52,918 nucleotides of DNA from an uncultured Gammaproteobacteria bacterium (GCA_937900515.1 CALCCU010000049.1:1-52918), one strand, 5' to 3'. Shown: positions 37,960 to 46,903, counted from the stretch's first letter. The notes: generated from the letters alone by a model not told the origin. Numbers and translations: made by a program.

Positions 37960-39180
37960 ATGAAAACCTATCTTGTAGGCGGCTGCGTCCGTGATAAATT
38001 ACTTGGCCTTCCCATCAAAGATAGGGACTGGGTAGTAGTTGGTAGTACTCCTGAATTGATGTTAGCCGAGGGTTTTCAAGCTGTTGGAAAAGACTTTCCT
38101 GTTTTTCTTCACCCTAGAACTCATGAAGAATATGCACTTGCACGCACAGAACGAAAAACTGCTCCTGGTTATAAGGGCTTTGTCGTTCACGCTGCACAAG
38201 ACGTTACTCTAGAACAAGATCTCATTCGTCGAGACTTAACTATTAATGCTATCGCCCAAGATTCTAGTGGCAATTTAATCGACCCCTACAACGGCCAGCA
38301 GGATATTCGCGATAAGATCCTCCGACATATATCTCCCGCATTTAGCGAAGATCCTGTTCGTGTTTTACGCATTGCACGCTTTGCTGCGCGATTTGGTTTC
38401 ACCATTGCTGATGAAACGAAACAGCTTATCCAAGAAATGATCGCCAATAAAGAGCTCGAACATCTTGTTTCCGAGCGCGTATGGCAAGAATTAGAAAAAG
38501 CACTCGCTACCCCTCACCCTTCATTGTTCTTTATGGCTTTACGTGACGTGGGGGCATTGAACGTACTCTTCCCAGAAGTTGATAGGCTTTTTGGCGTACC
38601 ACAAGCGCCTAAGTGGCATCCTGAAATAGATACCGGGATTCACGCTATGCTAGTGCTCGATCAGGCAGCAAAGCTAACTGCTGATATTACTGTCCGTTTT
38701 GCAGCCTTGTGCCATGACCTAGGTAAGGGCACAACACCAGCCGATATTCTGCCGCAACATATTGGTCATGAATTGCGAAGCGTTCACTTAACTCAAGCAT
38801 TGTGTAAACGTTTACGTGTCCCTAAAGAAATCCACACCGTTGCGCTAAAGGTTGCCGAATATCACACCCATGTTCATTTACTGTTTGAAATGAGAGCTGA
38901 AACTATTCTTGAAGTGATAGAAGCTTTAGACGCATTTCGTAAACCAGAGCGTTTCGCACAGTACCTATTAGCTGGAGAAGCTGATTTTCGTGGTCGACCA
39001 GGTTATGAAAGCCTGCCAATGCCTGCTATTGAGGTGTTTAAACAATGTTTTCAGGCAGCACGAGAAGTGGTCGCAAAACCATTTGTGGAGCAAGGACTGA
39101 AAGGACCAGCGATAAACGATGCGATTCGCACGCAGAGGATTGTTGCTATTGAAGAAATCATGAAAACACACAAGCACTAA
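37960..39180 (+). CDS. cca: Multifunctional CCA-adding tRNA nucleotidyltransferase
   Basis: Cca adds or repairs the tRNA 3' CCA end. The 406-residue protein has the nucleotidyltransferase signature VGGCVRDKLLGLP with the Asp pair DRD, the RRDLTINAIA segment, the EDPVRVLRIARFAARF neck motif, and a C-terminal HD phosphohydrolase domain (LCHDLGKG at about 252-259, EYHTHVH). This is the gammaproteobacterial bifunctional type. It is followed by mch with a 53-nt gap that contains a TATAAT box at 39190. Confidence 0.96.
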   Translation: MKTYLVGGCVRDKLLGLPIKDRDWVVVGSTPELMLAEGFQAVGKDFPVFLHPRTHEEYALARTERKTAPGYKGFVVHAAQDVTLEQDLIRRDLTINAIAQDSSGNLIDPYNGQQDIRDKILRHISPAFSEDPVRVLRIARFAARFGFTIADETKQLIQEMIANKELEHLVSERVWQELEKALATPHPSLFFMALRDVGALNVLFPEVDRLFGVPQAPKWHPEIDTGIHAMLVLDQAAKLTADITVRFAALCHDLGKGTTPADILPQHIGHELRSVHLTQALCKRLRVPKEIHTVALKVAEYHTHVHLLFEMRAETILEVIEALDAFRKPERFAQYLLAGEADFRGRPGYESLPMPAIEVFKQCFQAAREVVAKPFVEQGLKGPAINDAIRTQRIVAIEEIMKTHKH

Positions 39181-39233
39181 TTCCTGACGTATAATCATTT
39201 TATTTTTTAATCTTTCCCGTACAGGATTTCCCC

Positions 39234-40205
39234 ATGAGCGATTCAATTTCCACTAACTGGGCAAGTGTCAATGCAGCTTGCCAACCTTTAGTTGATAATT
39301 TAGTAGCTAATGCCCAAGCATTACAGCTTGAAATTAGCACGTTAAGTAACGGTACTCGCATTATTGATGCCGGCATCAAATGTAATGGCGGTCTTGAAGC
39401 TGGGCGCTTAATTGGTGAAATTTGCATGGGTGGTTTAGGAACTGCAACCCTAGGCACAAATAGCGGTTTTGAAAACTGGCCTTGGTCTGTCAATGTTCAT
39501 GCTAAAACACCTGTATTAAGTTGCCTCGGTAGCCAGTATGCTGGATGGAGCTTATCTCATGAAAAATTCTTTGCATTAGGTTCAGGTCCTGGTCGTGCAC
39601 TAGCAGGTAAAGAAGAAGTATTGAAAGAGTTTGGCTATAAAGATGAAGCAACAACAACGACTATCGTATTAGAAGTTGACTCGTTCCCTCCGATTGAAGT
39701 GGCTGAAAAAGTAGCTAAAGACTGCGGCATCAAAGCTGAAGACTTAACGTTCATCTTAACACCAACATCAAGCCTTGCTGGCGTGATGCAAATCGCCATT
39801 CGTGTTCTTGAAGTAGCAATGCATAAAGCACACACGCTTCATTTCCCTATGGATAAAATTATTGATGGTTACGGTGTTACCCCTGTTGCTCCTCCGGGCG
39901 GAGACTTTATGACAGGTATGGGCCGTACCAATGATGCGATTTTGTTTGGTGGTCAAGTCCATTTATTTGTTAAATCAACCGATGAAGAAGCAAAAGACTT
40001 AGCTGAAAAATTACCAAGTAATACATCTTCTGATTATGGCCGCCCATTTGGCGAAGTATTTAAATCATATGATTTTGACTTCTTCAAAGTAGATCCAATG
40101 TTATTTAGCCCAGCCAAAGTAATCGTAACAAATGCAAACACTGGTAAGAGCTTTACTGCTGGTGAGCTTAATACCGAATTACTTACTACATCATTTGGCC
40201 TGTAA
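39234..40205 (+). CDS. mch: Methenyltetrahydromethanopterin cyclohydrolase
   Basis: Mch interconverts methenyl- and formyl-tetrahydromethanopterin in the cytoplasmic formaldehyde oxidation pathway. At 323 residues it matches the archaeal and bacterial family: [27 protein letters not shown] at about residues 43-69, [13 protein letters not shown], and [24 protein letters not shown]. This enzyme is diagnostic for H4MPT-dependent C1 metabolism. It precedes orf5 and orf7 in the order known from other methylotrophs. A hairpin lies in the gap to the next gene. Confidence 0.97.
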   Translation: MSDSISTNWASVNAACQPLVDNLVANAQALQLEISTLSNGTRIIDAGIKCNGGLEAGRLIGEICMGGLGTATLGTNSGFENWPWSVNVHAKTPVLSCLGSQYAGWSLSHEKFFALGSGPGRALAGKEEVLKEFGYKDEATTTTIVLEVDSFPPIEVAEKVAKDCGIKAEDLTFILTPTSSLAGVMQIAIRVLEVAMHKAHTLHFPMDKIIDGYGVTPVAPPGGDFMTGMGRTNDAILFGGQVHLFVKSTDEEAKDLAEKLPSNTSSDYGRPFGEVFKSYDFDFFKVDPMLFSPAKVIVTNANTGKSFTAGELNTELLTTSFGL

Positions 40206-40216
40206 TCTATCATTAC

Positions 40217-40239
40217 GCGAGGTAGGTCTCCTGCCTCGC
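40217..40239 (+). other. Strong intercistronic hairpin after mch
   Basis: gcgaggtagg - tct - cctgcctcgc forms a ten-pair stem with one G-T wobble, 11 nt past the mch stop. No T run follows, so it is not a standard terminator. It is more likely a processing or mRNA-stabilising structure that sets a high mch level relative to the genes downstream. Confidence 0.7.
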
Positions 40240-40257
40240 CATCAACTTTAATTCTTA

Positions 40258-41184
40258 ATGCAATCCCACTCAAAAATAGTCATTTTTAACGACACGCATG
40301 GCTGGCATAGCGAACAACTAGTCAACGCATTAAAAGCCTATAAAATTAGCGCCGTCCTTTGTGACCTAGCTGATTGTACTATTGATCTTGATAAGCCTAC
40401 AGGGCTTTCTATCCCTGGTTTTGAAGAAAAATTGCCTGCCGCTGCATTAGTCCGAGGAATAGCGCCCGGCACATTAGAACAGATCACTTTAAGAATGGAT
40501 GTATTACATACTCTGGCAGAGTTATCTGTTCCAGTATTGAATCCTGCCAGTGCTATTGAGCACACTGTTGATAAAGCTCGTACTTCATTAAGACTCCACT
40601 TATCAGGCCTTAAAACACCTAAAACGTGGGCCAGTGAAAACCCGCAGCAGGCTAGAATCATTGCAGCTAAACAGTTTAAAAAATCACTTAGTGTTGTCAT
40701 CAAACCTCTATTCGGTTGCCAAGGTAAAGGCATCAAAAAAATCAATAACCTCGATGAGTTTGATGCTCTTACCGTTGTTGGTGATGCATTTTATATGCAA
40801 GAGTACATAGAACCTTTTGAAGAAAATAATTGGCAAGATTGGCGACTCATGGTGGTTGATAATGTCGTATGTGCTGCAATGTCTAGGCGTTCTTCACACT
40901 GGATAACTAATTTTGCACAAGGTGCTAGCTGTTTTGCGACAACGATCACTCCTGAAATGGAGCTACTTGCAATTAAGGCGACTCAGGCTGTTGAAGCAGA
41001 TTATGCTGGGGTAGATCTGATTCGCAATAAGGATGGGAGCTACACGGTATTAGAAGTTAACAGCGTACCGGCATGGAAGGGTTTATTTCAAGCAACGGGC
41101 ATCAATGCTGCAGACAATATTGCTAAAGCCTTAGCTAAGCGTATTGCATCAACTCAAGCTGAAACACGTGATCATGTTCAGTAG
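40258..41184 (+). CDS. ATP-grasp ligase of the H4MPT cluster (Orf5, RimK/MptN-like)
   Basis: This 308-residue protein is a RimK-type ATP-grasp ligase. ATP-binding segments include SVVIKPLFGCQGKGIKKI (about residues 143-160) and FYMQEYIEPF, and metal-binding acids lie in GVDLIRNKDGSYTVLEVNSVPAW. In methylotrophs the gene directly after mch is known as orf5, required for H4MPT-dependent growth; archaeal homologues such as MptN add glutamate to H4MPT-type cofactors. Glutamyl or hydroxyglutarate-like ligation to the pterin cofactor is the likely role, but the substrate is inferred from context. Its 3' end overlaps orf7 by about 11 nt. Confidence 0.82.
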   Translation: MQSHSKIVIFNDTHGWHSEQLVNALKAYKISAVLCDLADCTIDLDKPTGLSIPGFEEKLPAAALVRGIAPGTLEQITLRMDVLHTLAELSVPVLNPASAIEHTVDKARTSLRLHLSGLKTPKTWASENPQQARIIAAKQFKKSLSVVIKPLFGCQGKGIKKINNLDEFDALTVVGDAFYMQEYIEPFEENNWQDWRLMVVDNVVCAAMSRRSSHWITNFAQGASCFATTITPEMELLAIKATQAVEADYAGVDLIRNKDGSYTVLEVNSVPAWKGLFQATGINAADNIAKALAKRIASTQAETRDHVQ

Positions 41185-42082
41185 AGAAGAAATTCAACGC
41201 TGTATTATTTGGGCCTGTGAAAGTGAGGTTCTATCGCCAAAGCCTGGAAATGTAAATAGTGTGAGTGATGGCCACAATATGCAGGTTGAAGACTTTATTC
41301 AAAGTGCTCACGCTATTGCCCCAGCATTAACGGAGTCAAATAATTCCGTTGGTCAACGTATCTTATTAGCAGTTCAGGCCACCCGTGAAGTTGTGGACTG
41401 CAACACCAACCTTGGTATTGTCTTACTCTTTGCACCCTTATGTGTTGCTATCGAGCAATGTAAGCATAGAGATCAGCTTCGAGACAAACTGTCTGAAGTC
41501 TTAAAAGCACTGACCATTGACGATGCTAAGTATTGCTTTGAAGCCATCCGACTAGCCGAAGCAGGCGGGATGGGAAAGGTACAAGATCAAGATATTAATG
41601 ACACACCATCCGTCACACTCTTAAAAGCGATGGAACAAGCAAAAGATCGCGACTCTATAGCTGCTCAATACCTTAATAATTACCAGTCAATTTTCGAAAC
41701 TGGGCTTCTAAATTTGACATTTGAAATTAATTCTGGGGAAAGTGTTGAATGGGCTACTACTTTCGCGTATCTTTATCTCTTATCAGATAGCTATGACACT
41801 TTGATTTGTAGAAAACAAGATAAGCAGACAGCACGAATAGTAAGTCAACGGGCTAAGAAATTTATCGATAGATGCAGTAAAAACAACGTGTTAAAGAGCT
41901 TCTCAGCTGAGTTATCAGATTGGGATCAAGAATTAAAGAGGGATGCAATAAATCCAGGAACAACGGCTGACATGACCGCAGCTACGTTGTTAGTATATGC
42001 ATTAACCTCAAATGAATTTCAGCGCACTTTTATGTGTACTGAGCAGGACGTACGTTCCTTGAATACGTATAACCTCCCCTAA
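41174..42082 (+). CDS. CitG-like (triphosphoribosyl-dephospho-CoA synthase family) protein, Orf7
   Basis: This protein has about 302 residues and carries the CitG-family N-terminal motif SPKPGNVNSVSDGHNM with later LAEAGGMGKV and DPxNPGTTAD-like (NPGTTADMTAA) segments. CitG joins ATP and dephospho-CoA to form a triphosphoribosyl cofactor; the methylotroph homologue orf7 occurs with mch and orf5 and is associated with H4MPT synthesis, but its reaction is unknown to me. ATG 41144 is also in frame, but 41174 reduces the overlap with orf5 and removes an unlikely basic leader. A terminator-like hairpin sits on its stop codon, before fae. Confidence 0.82.
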   Translation: MFSREEIQRCIIWACESEVLSPKPGNVNSVSDGHNMQVEDFIQSAHAIAPALTESNNSVGQRILLAVQATREVVDCNTNLGIVLLFAPLCVAIEQCKHRDQLRDKLSEVLKALTIDDAKYCFEAIRLAEAGGMGKVQDQDINDTPSVTLLKAMEQAKDRDSIAAQYLNNYQSIFETGLLNLTFEINSGESVEWATTFAYLYLLSDSYDTLICRKQDKQTARIVSQRAKKFIDRCSKNNVLKSFSAELSDWDQELKRDAINPGTTADMTAATLLVYALTSNEFQRTFMCTEQDVRSLNTYNLP

Positions 42083-42100
42083 CAATGCTTGGGGGATTTT
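42075..42100 (+). terminator. Terminator-like hairpin between orf7 and fae
   Basis: tcccctaa / ttggggga forms an 8-pair stem with one wobble around a caatgc loop. The arm starts within the last codons of orf7 and the stem is followed by only four T. It may attenuate read-through so that fae is driven by its own promoter (possible TATAAA at 42114). Confidence 0.5.
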
Positions 42101-42142
42101 AGATGGGCCTTTTTATAAATTTTTGGAACAGGAATAAATAAC

Positions 42143-42661
42143 ATGCCAGTTATCGACCGCGTACTTGTAGGTGAATCTCTAGTCATTGAAGATGGTGACT
42201 TAGACAACGTATCTCACATTGACTTAATCATGGGCCCACGTGGCTCAGCAGCAGAAGATGCATTCTGCCGCACTTTGACTGACCAAAAACAAGGTGTTAA
42301 TGGTCTTTTAGCTGTAGTAGCTCCTAACCTTATGGTTAAGCCTGCAACAGTTATGTTTAACAAAGTTACAATCAAAAACATGAAGCAAGCAGTTCAAATG
42401 TTTGGCCCAGCTCAACGTGGTGTTGCTATGGCTGTAGCTGAATGTGTTGAAGATGGCACAATCCCAGCTGCTGAAGCTGATGATTGCTTCATCTGTGTTG
42501 GTGTATTCATTTCTCCAACTGCTGACAGCGACCAAAAGATCCAAGATTGGAACTACCGTGCTACTAAAGAATCAATCAAACGTGCTGTTGCTCGTGAGCC
42601 AAAAGCAGCTGACGTTGTAGCACAATACAAATCAAGCGAACATCCTTTCGCAGCAAGCTAA
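42143..42661 (+). CDS. fae: Formaldehyde-activating enzyme
   Basis: Fae catalyses condensation of formaldehyde with tetrahydromethanopterin to methylene-H4MPT and is typically among the most abundant proteins in methylotrophs. At 172 residues it is family length. The N-terminal [18 protein letters not shown] contains the catalytic His, and the body has [27 protein letters not shown] clear ribosome binding site (agga) lies before ATG 42143. It is a single gene unit bounded by hairpins at 42075 and 42690. Codons look strongly biased (gta, ggt, gct rich), consistent with high expression. Confidence 0.98.
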   Translation: MPVIDRVLVGESLVIEDGDLDNVSHIDLIMGPRGSAAEDAFCRTLTDQKQGVNGLLAVVAPNLMVKPATVMFNKVTIKNMKQAVQMFGPAQRGVAMAVAECVEDGTIPAAEADDCFICVGVFISPTADSDQKIQDWNYRATKESIKRAVAREPKAADVVAQYKSSEHPFAAS

Positions 42662-42689
42662 GTTTTAATTTAGTTTGAATGATTTTAAA

Positions 42690-42724
42690 AGCCGCTTTCT
42701 CTAAAAAGAGAAAGCGGCTTTTTT
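42690..42724. terminator. Strong terminator after fae
   Basis: agccgctttctct / agagaaagcggct forms a 13-bp perfect stem around aaaa, with a six-T tail and an A run on the other side. It ends fae and, in the other direction, the HisA-like gene. Confidence 0.95.
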
Positions 42725-42735
42725 ATGTCCGAACC

Positions 42736-43431
42736 TCAATAAAAAGAGCGAATCATCTCTTTAGTTAGTCTGCCATCATGTAATGCACTGGCAACTAATA
42801 CTCCTTCTATATTTTGATCTTTTAACTCGTTTAAATCATCAATATTTCTCACGCCACCAGCGGCATAAATATCACTTGTCACTGCGCAGGCCTTTATCTG
42901 AATAAGCAAATTTAAATCAGGTCCTTTTTCAGAACCAATACAATCTAAATTCATCACAATAATTCCTGCTGGCCAGTATTTTTGTTCATTTAATAAAACA
43001 TCATCACCTAAAAATTGACCTTGCTTAAAATCTAAGGAAAGAATGCTTTTCTTTTTAACATCTTTATCTTCTAGCCATACAGGGTCCACTAAGGTTTCAC
43101 TACCAATAATGGGCTTGATATTGCTATATTTAGCAATTCTATTCCAGTCATCTTTATTTTTAATGCCTGCATCTAATAAGAACTGGATCGTTGGAAATTT
43201 ACCTGAAATATCGGCATAAAGTAATGAATTGAACTCCCCATCCATAATAGCGTCCAAATCAGCAATATAGACAGTCTGAAAAGCCTGTAAGGCTAGTAGG
43301 GCCTCGATTACTTCGATAGGGTTATACTTATCGGTAATAATTGATTGTAATAATTGGTAGTTATGCCTATCTCCACGACGAGCCTGCACAACCTTTCCCC
43401 TCATTACATCTATGACAGGTATAATCTTCAC
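42736..43431 (-). CDS. HisA-like TIM-barrel enzyme of the C1 cofactor cluster
   Basis: The 231-residue protein resembles HisA (ProFAR isomerase): IPVIDVMRGKVVQA with the first catalytic Asp, a second acidic site in SLDFKQGQF, and the phosphate-binding end GGVRNIDDLNEL ... VLVASALHDGRL. It lies alone between fae and the mfnD operon, not with histidine genes, and HisA-like genes are recurrent in methylotroph H4MPT/methanofuran clusters. I infer a role on a phosphorylated cofactor intermediate; the reaction is unknown. It starts at GTG 43431 with a strong aaggag ribosome binding site. Only 32 bp separate it from the divergent mfnD. Confidence 0.8.
   Translation of the reverse strand: MKIIPVIDVMRGKVVQARRGDRHNYQLLQSIITDKYNPIEVIEALLALQAFQTVYIADLDAIMDGEFNSLLYADISGKFPTIQFLLDAGIKNKDDWNRIAKYSNIKPIIGSETLVDPVWLEDKDVKKKSILSLDFKQGQFLGDDVLLNEQKYWPAGIIVMNLDCIGSEKGPDLNLLIQIKACAVTSDIYAAGGVRNIDDLNELKDQNIEGVLVASALHDGRLTKEMIRSFY
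43420..43425 (+). promoter_or_regulatory. Candidate -10 box for the mfnD operon, inside the HisA-like gene
   Basis: A perfect TATAAT lies 39 nt before the mfnD ATG, within the first codons of the divergent gene. No good -35 is visible at 16-18 nt, so this is tentative. Confidence 0.35.
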
Positions 43432-43463
43432 CCTACTCCTTAGGCATCATTTGATAGCAATTA

Positions 43464-44465
43464 ATGAAACTATTTATCTACGAGCATATAACCAGTGGTG
43501 CGCTCAGCAACGAGACATTACCCGCTAGCCTTCAGCGCGAAGGTAATATGATGCTGCAGGCCCTTATCGAGGACTTTATACAGCTCGCTGATATTAAAAT
43601 CATCATTTTACGCGATCACCGACTTGAAGCGATTAATATCATCAATCAAGCCATTAACTGTATTATCGTAGATGATAAAGCGACATTTAAACAAGCCTAT
43701 AAAGATGCCATTCAAGAAGCTGATTGCATCCTGCCAATAGCACCAGAAACTGAAAACATTCTATTCAATATACAAACCTCTATTTTAGCCGAAGGTAAAC
43801 AGTTACTTAGCAGTCAGCCCTCCGCAACCGCTCTGTGTACGGATAAGTATCGCTGCTATCAGTCACTTGCCTCCAGCGCAATCCCAACACCAGAGACCAT
43901 TTTAGCGAGTGAGTGGTCACTATCTACTCTAGAATCTAAATCAGGTTACGTTACAAAACCACGTGATGGAGCAGGTAGCATCGATACACTGTTTTTTGAT
44001 GATAGCGCTGCATTAACAAACTTCTTGAATAGCTATGATAAAGACTTGAAGCAATTTATTGTTCAGCCTTATATTACAGGTATTCCAATCAGCCTTTGTG
44101 TTCTATGCAATGACACAACTATAGAAGTGCTCGCAACCAATAATCAACATATCGATTTGCAAGAAAATAGCTTCTCATTTCAAGGCTGCACGGTGAATAG
44201 TGCAGCCTTGAGCATGGAGCTCGCAACGAATATTAGCCAAGCTATTCATAACACTATTCATGGTTTATGGGGCTTTATAGGTATTGATGCCATTGTTAGT
44301 AACGGCCACATAGTAATAGTCGATATCAACCCTCGTCTAACTACTTCCTATATTGGACTGCATAAATCGTTACAAATAAATCCTGCTCAATTATTATTAT
44401 CGATGATGAAAACTAACTCCATCCCCCCTATTTCTCAACGCTTGCCTATCGAGGTTTTAGTATGA
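43464..44465 (+). CDS. ATP-grasp ligase, tyramine/tyrosine-glutamate ligase (MfnD-like, Orf17)
   Basis: The 333-residue protein has N-terminal IYEHITSGALS, then DKYRCYQSL, an ATP-grasp core (GYVTKPRDGAGSIDTLFF at about 156-173, FIVQPYITGIPIS) and the metal-binding end IGIDAIVSNGHIVIVDINPRLTTSYIGL. The EHITSGAL start and NPRLTTSYIGL end are typical of the archaeal MfnD family, which ligates tyramine to glutamate in methanofuran; the methylotroph homologue is orf17. Its stop overlaps the mfnF-like start by 4 nt, starting a five-gene coupled operon. Confidence 0.85.
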   Translation: MKLFIYEHITSGALSNETLPASLQREGNMMLQALIEDFIQLADIKIIILRDHRLEAINIINQAINCIIVDDKATFKQAYKDAIQEADCILPIAPETENILFNIQTSILAEGKQLLSSQPSATALCTDKYRCYQSLASSAIPTPETILASEWSLSTLESKSGYVTKPRDGAGSIDTLFFDDSAALTNFLNSYDKDLKQFIVQPYITGIPISLCVLCNDTTIEVLATNNQHIDLQENSFSFQGCTVNSAALSMELATNISQAIHNTIHGLWGFIGIDAIVSNGHIVIVDINPRLTTSYIGLHKSLQINPAQLLLSMMKTNSIPPISQRLPIEVLV

Positions 44466-45502
44466 CTACATCTTGCATCAGTGGTTGGGACATTGGTGGC
44501 GCTCACATCAAAGTTGCACGCTGTGACAGCAATGGTGAGCTACTCACTGTTACTCAAGTTGCATGTCCTTTATGGCTCGGTATCGATCAATTAGAACGAG
44601 CGATTGAAACACTGCTTTCAGACCTTAATAATCAAGGTGATCGCCATGCCATAACCATGACGGGGGAGTTAGTTGATATTTTTGCTAATCGCCAACAAGG
44701 CGTTTCTGATATTTTGTCATGTCTAAAAAAATATATTGCACCACAAAATACAGTTGTTTATGCCGCAGAGTTGGGGCTAATTACACCTGCTCACGCGACA
44801 CAATCTTGGCAGCAAGTAGCATCTCGTAACTGGCAGGCAAGTGCAAGCTTAGTGGCACAGCAGGAATCAGAGGGTTTATTCATCGATATAGGCAGTACTA
44901 CCTGCGATATTATCCCCTTTAGTAATGGCCTAGAAGTTCCCTCTGGTACAACTGATTTTCAGCGTCAGACTACCAGAGAGTTACTCTATACTGGTGCAAT
45001 TCGAACACCATTAATTGCAATTAGCCAAGCAGCTCCCCTAAACGGCACTATTACGAGTTTAGCTGCGGAACTCTTTGCCACATCAGCTGACGTTTGGTGT
45101 TTATTAGGCTTATTAGACCCCAAAACAATCCAAGATAGCAGTGCGGATGGGCAGTCGTGGAACAATACATTTTGTGCTACTCGTATTGCGAGGTTATTTG
45201 GTGCTGACTTCGAGCAAGCAAGCCTAAATGAATGGCAACAAGTCGCACAATGGTTTGCCGAACAGCAAATACACCAAATTACTCAGGCAATACTTCAGGT
45301 TATTTCATCTCAGCCTTCTCTTGCGCATGATGCACCATTAATCGGTGCCGGTGTTGGTCACTTTATCATTAAACGTTGTGCTCAAAGATTGAACCGACCT
45401 TACCGTGACTTTGCCAATACGATTTCAGTTTCCAATATAAATGCATCGGATAACGCTGCAGCTGTAGCAGTGGCCCTTCTAGCACATCGTAACTTAACGT
45501 AA
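44462..45502 (+). CDS. H4MPT-linked C1 pathway protein, hydantoinase/oxoprolinase-like (MfnF-like)
   Basis: This is a 346-residue actin-fold ATPase-like protein with GWDIGGAHIKVA (phosphate-1 loop), MTGELVDIFANRQQGV, and FIDIGSTTCDIIPF (phosphate-2 loop). This matches the 'probable H4MPT-linked C1 transfer pathway protein' family. The archaeal member MfnF condenses the furanmethanol diphosphate with gamma-glutamyl-tyramine in methanofuran synthesis. Operon position after MfnD-like and before MfnE-like genes fits that role. It is read from an overlapping ATGA. Confidence 0.87.
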   Translation: MTTSCISGWDIGGAHIKVARCDSNGELLTVTQVACPLWLGIDQLERAIETLLSDLNNQGDRHAITMTGELVDIFANRQQGVSDILSCLKKYIAPQNTVVYAAELGLITPAHATQSWQQVASRNWQASASLVAQQESEGLFIDIGSTTCDIIPFSNGLEVPSGTTDFQRQTTRELLYTGAIRTPLIAISQAAPLNGTITSLAAELFATSADVWCLLGLLDPKTIQDSSADGQSWNNTFCATRIARLFGADFEQASLNEWQQVAQWFAEQQIHQITQAILQVISSQPSLAHDAPLIGAGVGHFIIKRCAQRLNRPYRDFANTISVSNINASDNAAAVAVALLAHRNLT

Positions 45503-45511
45503 AATATATCC

Positions 45512-46903
45512 ATGAGTGAAATAAACCTACCGCCATTATGTTCCGAGCTACCTTATCGCAAAGATAGTTCGTCCTATTTTGATACTATTCGGGATAAAGA
45601 ATGGCCGATCTTTTTAGATAGTGCTAATAGCTCACATATTGATGCTCGTTACGATATTCAAACCGCAGACCCTTTTATCACCTTAACCACGGTTGGTGGC
45701 AATACCCTTATTACACAAGATGGACACTCTGAATTATCCAGTGAAGATCCTTTCTTACTGCTTCAATCTATCTTACAAACCCTGCCTGTCGAGCAGCCTT
45801 CAGATCTTCCTTTTTGTGGTGGAGCATTAGGCTATTTTGCTTACGACTTGGGGCGAAGAATTGAAATAGTGCCGAATTTAAGTGCCGATGATGAACATAT
45901 TCCAGATATGATTATCGGGATTTATGACTGGGCCGTTATCACTGATCATCAACAACAGCGCTGTTGGCTAGCTAGCCATGGATTGAATCAGAATACGAAA
46001 AATATCTGGCAAGATCTTATCTCTAAACTCAGCACAACTGCAACAAACCCAAAAACAGCTCACTTTCAAGTTACCAGTGAACTAAGAAGTAACCTTGATA
46101 GAGAAAGCTACCAAACTGCTTTTGATAAAATTAAACACTATATTCATGAAGGTGACTGTTATCAGGTTAATCTCGCTAAACGGTTTGAAGTGAATGCAGA
46201 GGGTGATCCTTGGGCCGCTTATTCATTATTAAGACAACATAATACAGCGCCATTTTCCTGCTACTTTTCTACTCCCCATGTCACTGTACTTAGCTCCTCA
46301 CCTGAACGATTACTCAGTGTTGATCAAAAACATGTTGAAACCAAACCAATAAAAGGTACTCGACCACGAGACTTAGCCAACCCTCAACATGACCAACAGC
46401 TTGCTGAAGAATTACAAGCAAGTATTAAAGATCGTGCAGAAAACCTTATGATTGTTGATCTTCTTCGAAATGATCTAGGAAAAACGTGTGAACCAGGCTC
46501 TATCAAAGTACCTAAGCCTTTTGCTCTCGAATCATTTACAAATGTACACCACCTAGTCAGTACAATCACTGGTACTTTATCTGCCCACCACACTGCAAGC
46601 TCGCTGCTGCGTGCGTGCTTTCCTGGCGGTTCCATCACGGGAGCACCTAAATTAAGATCAATGGAAATAATAGAAGAACTGGAGCCTAATCGCCGTGGTA
46701 TTTATTGTGGCAGTATTGCGTATATTGGTTTCGATGGGAAAATGGACAGCAATATTACGATACGCACACTGGTATACAGTGATAATCGACTTCGCTTCTG
46801 GGCTGGTGGAGGCATCGTGGCTGACTCTGATGTTGAGGCGGAATATCAAGAAATTCATGATAAGGCATCATCTATGCTCAAATTAATCGATCAGCTCAAA
46901 TAA
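45512..46903 (+). CDS. pabB: Aminodeoxychorismate synthase component I
   Basis: PabB aminates chorismate to 4-amino-4-deoxychorismate, the precursor of p-aminobenzoate. The 463-residue chorismate-binding enzyme has SCYFSTPHVTVLSSSPERLL, ETKPIKGTRPRD (PIKGT with the Lys that distinguishes PabB from TrpE), DRAENLMIVDLLRNDLG and FPGGSITGAPKLRSMEIIEELE. It lies 9 nt after the mfnF-like gene and its stop overlaps the mfnE-like start by one base (TAATG). Embedding inside a cofactor operon suggests p-aminobenzoate for H4MPT as well as folate. Confidence 0.94.
   Translation: MSEINLPPLCSELPYRKDSSSYFDTIRDKEWPIFLDSANSSHIDARYDIQTADPFITLTTVGGNTLITQDGHSELSSEDPFLLLQSILQTLPVEQPSDLPFCGGALGYFAYDLGRRIEIVPNLSADDEHIPDMIIGIYDWAVITDHQQQRCWLASHGLNQNTKNIWQDLISKLSTTATNPKTAHFQVTSELRSNLDRESYQTAFDKIKHYIHEGDCYQVNLAKRFEVNAEGDPWAAYSLLRQHNTAPFSCYFSTPHVTVLSSSPERLLSVDQKHVETKPIKGTRPRDLANPQHDQQLAEELQASIKDRAENLMIVDLLRNDLGKTCEPGSIKVPKPFALESFTNVHHLVSTITGTLSAHHTASSLLRACFPGGSITGAPKLRSMEIIEELEPNRRGIYCGSIAYIGFDGKMDSNITIRTLVYSDNRLRFWAGGGIVADSDVEAEYQEIHDKASSMLKLIDQLK

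Noticed and set aside
40338-40745. 135-codon minus-strand frame inside orf5
   Set aside because: Opposite to a clear ATP-grasp gene; composition is that of a complementary-strand shadow.
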